Shown here in pieces: positions 7,298-11,912 of a DNA stretch of 14,124 nucleotides. Under the pieces are notes generated by a model. That model was not told where the DNA came from, searched no databases, and was given only the letters and a program-made list of their open reading frames with translations. This DNA is from Anaerolineae bacterium (lineage in GTDB: Bacteria > Chloroflexota > Anaerolineae > JACIWR01). Each line of letters starts with the position of its first letter. The stretch's first letter is position 1. The stretch lies in the NCBI GenBank assembly GCA_021162125.1, contig JAGGZG010000397.1, positions 1 to 14,124 of the forward strand, given 5' to 3'. Both the position numbers and the translations under genes were made by a program.

Positions 7298-8026
7298 GTG
7301 AGCGAAGAACTCGCTGAAGTCGTCGTCCTGACGGGGGCGGGCATCTCCGCCGAGAGCGGGGTGCCCACCTTTCGTGGCGCAGCCGGACTGTGGCGCACTT
7401 ACCGCCCCGAGGACCTGGCCACGCTCGACGCCTTCCGCCGCGATCCGACCCTGGTGTGGGAGTGGTACGATTGGCGACGGGGGCTCATCGCCCGCTGCGC
7501 GCCCAACGCTGCCCATCGCACGCTGGCGGAGATGGAACAGACCATCGAGAACTTCGTGCTGATCACTCAGAACGTAGACGGACTGCATCAGAGGGCGGGC
7601 AGCCGGCACGTGCTGGAACTACACGGCAATCTATGGCGTATGCGCTGCACGATGGAGGGCATCGTAGTGGAGGATTACCGGGTGCCTCTGCCCTCCATCC
7701 CACCGAGGTGTGAATGTGGCGCTCTTATGCGCCCGGACGTCGTCTGGTTCGGTGAGAGCCTGCCCGCCGAGGTGATGTCCGCCGCGTATGCCGCTGTTCA
7801 GCGCTGCCGCTTGATGCTGGTGGTAGGCACCTCCGGCGTGGTCTATCCGGCGGCAGCACTCCCTCAACTGGCCCACCAGTGCGGGGCATACGTGGTAGAA
7901 TTCAACGTGGAGCGCACGCCCCTCTCACTCTACGCCGATGAGGTCATCCTCGGCCCGGCGGCGGTGGAGCTGCCACGCTGGTGGGCGGCGCTGATTTCCA
8001 GCGGGAAATTCTCTACTGCATCTTGA
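7298..8026 (+). CDS. Sir2-family NAD-dependent protein deacylase
   Basis: A 242-residue sirtuin that uses NAD+ to remove acyl groups from lysines, giving nicotinamide and O-acyl-ADP-ribose. Rossmann-fold motifs seen are LTGAGISAESGVPTFRG (11-27), TQNVDGLH, and LELHG with the catalytic His109, then RPDVVWFGE and VVGTSGVVYPAA. Only three of the four usual zinc cysteines are present: C117, C138 and C140. The second Cys of the first pair is replaced (C117-T-M-E120), so Glu120 or no residue would complete the site. GTG 7298 is the start that gives the usual sirtuin N-terminus, but no clear ribosome-binding site precedes it. It lies downstream of ndk on the same strand. Its 3' end overlaps the convergent rsfS gene by 14 nt. 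Confidence 0.93.
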   Translation: MSEELAEVVVLTGAGISAESGVPTFRGAAGLWRTYRPEDLATLDAFRRDPTLVWEWYDWRRGLIARCAPNAAHRTLAEMEQTIENFVLITQNVDGLHQRAGSRHVLELHGNLWRMRCTMEGIVVEDYRVPLPSIPPRCECGALMRPDVVWFGESLPAEVMSAAYAAVQRCRLMLVVGTSGVVYPAAALPQLAHQCGAYVVEFNVERTPLSLYADEVILGPAAVELPRWWAALISSGKFSTAS

Positions 8027-8396
8027 CCACCACCCGCGCCTCATGCCACAGCTCCTCCAAACGGTAGTAAGCGCGTACCTCCGGGCTGAAGATGTGGATA
8101 ATCACCCCCCCGTAGTCCATCACCACCCATCCGGAATTGGGCTCGCCATCCACGTGCAGAGGGAGGGCGCTCAGTTCAGTTTTGGCCTTCAACTTAATCT
8201 CATCGGTGATGGCTTTGATCTGGCGCTCGCTGTCCCCACTGGCCAGGATGAAGTAATCGGCCAGCAGCGATATAGGGGTGATATCCAGCAGCAGGATGTC
8301 CGCGCCTTTCTTCTCAGCGATAATATTTACGGCCTTGCGGGCCAAATCCAGGGATTGCAGCGTTTCACCTCCTGTTTTTTTGATCATTCTCTCCAT
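8013..8396 (-). CDS. rsfS: Ribosomal silencing factor RsfS (Iojap/DUF143 family)
   Basis: RsfS binds ribosomal protein uL14 on the 50S subunit and blocks subunit joining when growth slows. Family features seen: the KKGADILLLDI strand, ISLLADYFILASGDSERQIKAI, HVDGEPNSGWVVMDYGGVIIHIF and a C-terminal YYRLEELW. Coordinates use the first plausible ATG (8396, 127 residues); another ATG is at 8387. However, a perfect AGGAGGT (minus strand, 8373-8367) lies 6 nt before a CTG at 8360. Starting there gives 115 residues with the usual family N-terminus, so CTG may be the true start. The stop of the upstream diguanylate cyclase gene (8365) overlaps this ribosome-binding site, implying coupled translation. 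The 3' end overlaps sir2 by 14 nt. Confidence 0.93.
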   Translation of the reverse strand: MERMIKKTGGETLQSLDLARKAVNIIAEKKGADILLLDITPISLLADYFILASGDSERQIKAITDEIKLKAKTELSALPLHVDGEPNSGWVVMDYGGVIIHIFSPEVRAYYRLEELWHEARVVVKMQ

Positions 8397-10038
8397 AGTA
8401 GTATCGCCGTCCCCCGGTCTGTTTGAGAACCGGGCCAGTCTCGTGGAAGGCTCCAACCTGGTTGCCGCCCCGACGTTTGGCAGCGTACATCGCCTGATCG
8501 GCGGCGTCAATCAGATGGGAAGCGTCCTGCGCATCGTCGGGATAGGTCGCCACCCCCAGGCTGAGGCTGACGCCCGGCAGGTGGTGGTTTTCTTGCAGGT
8601 CCATCGTGACCGTGTCAGTGACCCAGCTTAGCAGATCTTTGGCTGTCTGGGTGGCCGTGGTGACGTCCATCCCAGGCAGGATGACCATGAACTCGTCGCC
8701 GCCGTAACGAGCCACCTCCCCGTGCCATTGCCGGGCAGCCATCTCCAAAGCGCGGGCGATGCTTATCAGCGCCTGGTCACCACGCTGGTGGCCATAGTTG
8801 TCGTTGAAATCTTTGAATCTATCTACCTCAACCATGACGAGCGATACGGGCTGGCGTGTCATCTGCGCCTCGCGCAGCGTCCGGCGCAGGCTCTCCTGGA
8901 AGTAGCGGTGGTTGTACAGATTGGTCAACCCGTCGAGGTTGGCCATGCGCTGCACTCGATTGTGCAGCCGGGCATTCTGAATGGCCAACACCGCCGACCT
9001 GGCCAGCCCGGAGAGTATCTCCAGGTCATTGGGCCCTACCCCGTTGCGGTCGTCGCAGTCTACCACCAACACGCCCACTGGTCCGTGTGCCCCTCGAAGG
9101 GGGGCGGCAATCTGCAACATCGGACCCTGGGCCATCAGCGGTGAGCCTTGCGACCCGTCCACTATGAAAGGGCGGTCGGCCTTGAGCATCTCGGCGAAAA
9201 GGTCCTTATCGAAGTGTAGCGGGGGCAGCGAGGAAGACTCGCCGTTCCCATCGGGCGGAAAGTAGTCGCGGTTGCTGAAGTAGCTTTCCGCGATGTCGCC
9301 CGCCTTGCCACCGGTGGCGAGAAACAAAGCCGCGCGGCGAAAGCCGAGGACCTTGGTCGAGACTTCGACGATGTTTTGCAGCGTGCTCCCCGATTGCAGG
9401 TCGTGCACTGCTTGTTCTAGCTCCTGCAGGACGGCCATCTCAGTGAGTTTTCTTTCCAGACGGTTTGCACGTTCCTGGTTGGCGCGGAGTCGCTCACGGA
9501 CCTGGTGTGTGAGAATACTGGCGAGCGCAGCGGTGCTCATGATCAGGCCCCAGGTGGGGATTAGCTGAGCGGCCGCGTTGAAGCTGTTGAACCATAGCAG
9601 GGCGAGCAGGCTGGCCAGCACACTATCCATCACTCCCACAAAGATGGTTTCCCACGGCCCCAGGTAAAACACGGCACCGGCCACGGCGAGCAGGTAAAGA
9701 GCGATGTAGGCATTGATCGGACCGCGCAGGCCGAGGATGATACCCGTGATCAATGCCGTGTCCAGTGCAGCGGTAGCGTAGCGCAGCCAGCGAAAAGGCC
9801 GGAGTCGTTCCGACAAGAAGTAACCCACGGCAACGTTATACAGCACAGCAGCGCCCCACGCTGCCCAGCCAATCACCCTCGTCGCTGGATCAGCGTTGGC
9901 GAGAAGAAACAACGCTGCCACGCCAATGATTACCCAGCGCACGAAGTAGGGCTCGCGCCTGAGTGGAACCGTCCCCTCGTGGGAGGCAGCGGGTATCAAT
10001 CTGGAATCGGAAACAGGTGTTTTCGTCAAGGTGAGCAC
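8365..10038 (-). CDS. Membrane GAF-GGDEF diguanylate cyclase
   Basis: A 557-residue inner-membrane signalling enzyme expected to make cyclic di-GMP from two GTP. The N-terminus has about six hydrophobic helices (roughly 34-50, 55-75, 88-104, 108-124, 130-148, 160-176), then a charged coiled-coil linker (178-210), a GAF domain (about 210-375) and a GGDEF domain (about 385-545). The active-site motif ARYGGDEF is intact (GGDEF at 446-450). The first metal-binding acid of the usual DxD is Glu404 (VEVD), a conservative change. The inhibitory I-site RxxD is missing (QWHG), so product feedback by that route is not expected. The start is GTG 10038, without a strong ribosome-binding site but 43 nt after the predicted transcription start. 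It forms an operon with rsfS. Confidence 0.93.
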   Translation of the reverse strand: MLTLTKTPVSDSRLIPAASHEGTVPLRREPYFVRWVIIGVAALFLLANADPATRVIGWAAWGAAVLYNVAVGYFLSERLRPFRWLRYATAALDTALITGIILGLRGPINAYIALYLLAVAGAVFYLGPWETIFVGVMDSVLASLLALLWFNSFNAAAQLIPTWGLIMSTAALASILTHQVRERLRANQERANRLERKLTEMAVLQELEQAVHDLQSGSTLQNIVEVSTKVLGFRRAALFLATGGKAGDIAESYFSNRDYFPPDGNGESSSLPPLHFDKDLFAEMLKADRPFIVDGSQGSPLMAQGPMLQIAAPLRGAHGPVGVLVVDCDDRNGVGPNDLEILSGLARSAVLAIQNARLHNRVQRMANLDGLTNLYNHRYFQESLRRTLREAQMTRQPVSLVMVEVDRFKDFNDNYGHQRGDQALISIARALEMAARQWHGEVARYGGDEFMVILPGMDVTTATQTAKDLLSWVTDTVTMDLQENHHLPGVSLSLGVATYPDDAQDASHLIDAADQAMYAAKRRGGNQVGAFHETGPVLKQTGGRRYYYGENDQKNRR

Positions 10039-10087
10039 TCAAGGACAAAAGTGGTGCAGTCACTCCGCCTCGTCTTAACATACACCC

Positions 10088-10136
10088 ATTTTAGCACATT
10101 TGAGCAGATATTTCAACCCTTTGTTTTTTTGTTTTT
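10088..10136 (-). promoter_or_regulatory. Promoter of the GGDEF-rsfS operon, with UP-like A-tract
   Basis: On the minus strand, -35 TTGAAA (10116-10111), a 17-bp spacer and -10 TAAAAT (10093-10088). Directly upstream (10136-10118) is an A-rich stretch, the complement of the T runs, resembling an UP element. The predicted start is near 10081, about 43 nt before the GTG of the cyclase gene. No other promoter is evident before rsfS. Confidence 0.75.
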
Positions 10137-10142
10137 CTGGAG

Positions 10143-10296
10143 AGTTACCACTCAGGCCAGCGGTTGAAACCGCGCCTGAGGAGCTAAAGCTGGCTGTCCA
10201 CCTGCGTGGACGCGCCTGTCCACGCAGGTGGACGCTCGGCTGCAAGCCCTCTAGAGGCGATTTCAATCGCTAACAGAAGTAGCCTGAGCAGTTACT
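10143..10296. mobile_element. Small non-autonomous hairpin element, copy 2 (complete, ~154 bp)
   Basis: The complete form of the repeat at 1-126. Its ends are imperfect inverted repeats (AGTTACCACTCAGGC at 10143-10157; the complement of 10282-10296 reads AGTAACTGCTCAGGC, 12 of 15 matching). CTGGAG occurs immediately outside both ends (10137-10142 and 10297-10302), consistent with a 6-bp target duplication. The inside folds into several hairpins: 10151-10157 with 10174-10180 enclosing GCGGTT/AACCGC; a perfect 16-bp stem 10196-10211 with 10218-10233 (loop GCGCCT); and the same distal hairpins as copy 1. No coding capacity. MITE-like or REP-like; the mobilising enzyme is not in this window. Confidence 0.75.
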
Positions 10297-10434
10297 CTGG
10301 AGATTACCCATATCTCACCGCGGAGACGCTGAGGACGCAGAGGAAAAGAAAAAGGCAGGTGTTCAACTCCGCGCTCTCTGCGGTGCATGAATGCTCGCCC
10401 ACGAGGTCTCCATCCACCTATGGGTAATCTCCAG
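10297..10434. mobile_element. Second small inverted-repeat element (~138 bp)
   Basis: Bounded by a perfect 16-bp inverted repeat, CTGGAGATTACCCATA at 10297-10312 and its complement at 10419-10434. Inside is a further imperfect inverted pair (CACCGCGGAGACGCTGAGG near 10316 and CTCCGCGCTCTCTGCGGTG near 10366). It resembles the widespread 'ACCGCGGAGACGC...' type of bacterial intergenic repeat, as far as memory allows. It has no ORF and abuts the first element directly, sharing the CTGGAG hexamer. It therefore looks like an insertion next to, or the target of, the first element. Confidence 0.7.
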
Positions 10435-10474
10435 TTTGAAAGGGCTTGACAATTACTGCCCGACCTGCTTCCCT

Positions 10475-10792
10475 GGCCAGCGGATAATGGAGAGGATGCG
10501 AGCTGCCATCTAGCCCTGCGCCGCTTTCGTGAACAAGTGGAGGCGCAGGCCGACGGCGTATCCATCGCCGAGATTACACGCACGCTGGCTACAGCACTTC
10601 TCGGACGTATGCGATGCCCTAGCCCTCACTCCGGTTCAGCGCCGGGAGGTGCTCGGCCCGCACGCCGATGACCTGCTGGGTGGCCATGGCTGGGGGGTGA
10701 TAGAAGGCGAGGTCCTTGCCCCCACCCCGCTCGCCATCCCTGTGCCACAACTCAGCGGTCACGAGCATTCGTCGTTCGGAGGTGTGAGATGA
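10475..10792 (+). pseudogene. Frameshifted small ORF of unknown function
   Basis: Not recognised. A protein-like reading runs in one frame to about 10590 (including LALRRFREQVEAQADGVSIA and EITRTLA). It then seems to continue in another frame, open from GTG 10529 to 10792 (including LQHFSDVCDALALTPVQRRE and ending SGHEHSSFGGVR). The switch near 10585-10600 suggests a frameshift. The final TGA overlaps the ATG of the ParM-like gene (ATGA), so the two were probably once an operon. If the GTG-started frame is translated alone, it makes 87 residues. The 5' boundary is uncertain, and the ~40 bp after the element at 10434 shows a lone TTGACA (10446) with no matching -10. Confidence 0.4.
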
Positions 10793-11220
10793 CCGACCAG
10801 AACCGGGTCTACCCTGTTGGCATTGACGTCGGTTTCGGCGAGGTAAAGATCGTCAAGCTAACCGACGGCAAGCCGCGCATGACAGCCTTCCCCGCCATCC
10901 TGGGCAACGCCGAGAGTACCCCCAGGTGACCTTGCGTCTGCACAGGAATCTCCATAGAGCACGTACCACTCGCATTGTCTATCAGGGCCAGACCTTTTTC
11001 GTCGGCGAGGATGCTCTGCGCTACTCCCGCGCCTATGCCGCCCGCCAGGATCGCCAGCGTATCGGAAGTCTTGAAGAGCGGGTACTTATGCTCGCTGCCC
11101 TGACCAGGCTGGACATTTATGACTGTCAAATCGTCACTGGCCTGCCTGTCGCTTGGTTCGATCCCGCTGACCGCCGTCGTCTGGCCCACTCTTGGAAGGG
11201 TATCCATACCTTCTGGCTGA
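10789..11220 (+). pseudogene. ParM/StbA-like actin ATPase, frameshifted and 3'-truncated
   Basis: The ATG at 10789 has GGAGGTG 4 nt upstream and opens MTDQNRVYPVGIDVGFGEVK, the phosphate-1 motif of plasmid-type actin-like ATPases. The frame stops at TGA 10927-10929. The homology resumes in another frame (from about 10926) with VYQGQTFFVGEDAL, SLEERVLMLAAL and CQIVTGLPVAWF, all typical of the N-terminal half of ParM-like proteins. About 140 residues in, the similarity ends near 11210-11220 and integrase sequence begins. ParM-like filaments segregate plasmids, so this is probably a relic of a plasmid or integrative element. Without the C-terminal half and with a frameshift it should be inactive. 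Confidence 0.65.
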
Positions 11221-11641
11221 CATCGAGCTCTCCGAGCGCAAGGGAGCAGTGATCGTCCGGCAGGGCAAAGGCGGCAAGCGGCGACGGGTGCCCCTCAACA
11301 GTGAAGCGCGCAAGGCCCTGACCGCTTACCTCAAGCTTCGAGCGCGAGAAGTGCACCCTGAGTGGCCCGGTGCAGAACGACTCTTCTGGGGACAGCGTGG
11401 GCCCATCGGCCCACGGGCCATACAGAGGGTGGTGGCCTGCGCTGGTCAGCAAGCCGGACTGCCTCACCTGACTCCACACGTGCTGCGCCACACCTTTGGC
11501 AAAGCGCTTGTGGACCAGGGGGTATCGCTGGACAGGGTGGCCACCCTCATGGGCCACTCCAACCTCAACGTTACTCGTCGCTATACCACTCCCAGTGAAC
11601 GCGACCTGGAACAGGCGGTGGAGCTGTCAAGCGCCGAGTAG
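11192..11641 (+). pseudogene. Tyrosine recombinase (phage integrase family), C-terminal part only
   Basis: The open frame gives about 149 residues and matches the catalytic half of a XerD-type recombinase: LADIELSERKGAVIV, the beta-hairpin lysine loop GKGGKRRRVPLN, the box-II motif TPHVLRHTFG, then LMGHSNLNVTRRYTTPSERD with the nucleophilic Tyr. The N-terminal DNA-binding domain and the first catalytic Arg are missing. Upstream of about 11215 the sequence is ParM-like instead, so the two genes were joined by a deletion or recombination. There is no ribosome-binding site suited to the TTG at 11192. It is followed 21 nt later by a strong terminator. Probably non-functional alone. Confidence 0.8.
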
Positions 11642-11662
11642 CAGGTAGGGCAACTGTTAGGG

Positions 11663-11697
11663 AAGGGGCTATTCCACAAGAGGGGATAGCCCTTTTT
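11663..11697 (+). terminator. Rho-independent terminator after the integrase remnant
   Basis: AAGGGGCTAT pairs with ATAGCCCTT (one unpaired G); further CC/GG pairing around an ACAAGA loop is possible. TTTTT follows directly at 11693-11697. A canonical terminator 21 nt after the recombinase stop. Confidence 0.85.
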
Positions 11698-11769
11698 GTT
11701 CGTCTGTTGTTGGCATCCAGATCACCAGTGGTAACTGATTGAGGAGAGGATTCAGTAAACCAGTACAGG

Positions 11770-11798
11770 TTGAGAAATTATGCGAACGGTGGTATAAT
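11770..11798 (+). promoter_or_regulatory. Strong promoter for the exonuclease-helicase gene
   Basis: -35 TTGAGA (11770-11775), exactly 17 bp, then perfect -10 TATAAT (11793-11798). Transcription would begin near 11805, leaving a leader of about 108 nt before ATG 11913. Apart from this promoter the 11700-11912 gap holds nothing recognised; no clear hairpin or riboswitch was seen in the leader. Confidence 0.8.
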
Positions 11799-11912
11799 GA
11801 ATGCAATGAAAACAGCAGGTTTACACAGGCATTCAAGGCCCGCAACAATCAGTAATTGCGACTCGGCGCACCTCGGTCCTCTGCCTGTTCGCTCTGGTGA
11901 AAAGTTTACCAC

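Noticed and set aside
10143..10434. CRISPR array or tRNA in the structured repeats
   Set aside because: There is no regular repeat-spacer pattern and no cloverleaf; the hairpins belong to two separate small elements.
10446..10488. Promoter from TTGACA (10446) and GATAAT (10483)
   Set aside because: The spacing is 31 bp, too long for a sigma-70 promoter, and no better -10 lies at 16-18 bp.
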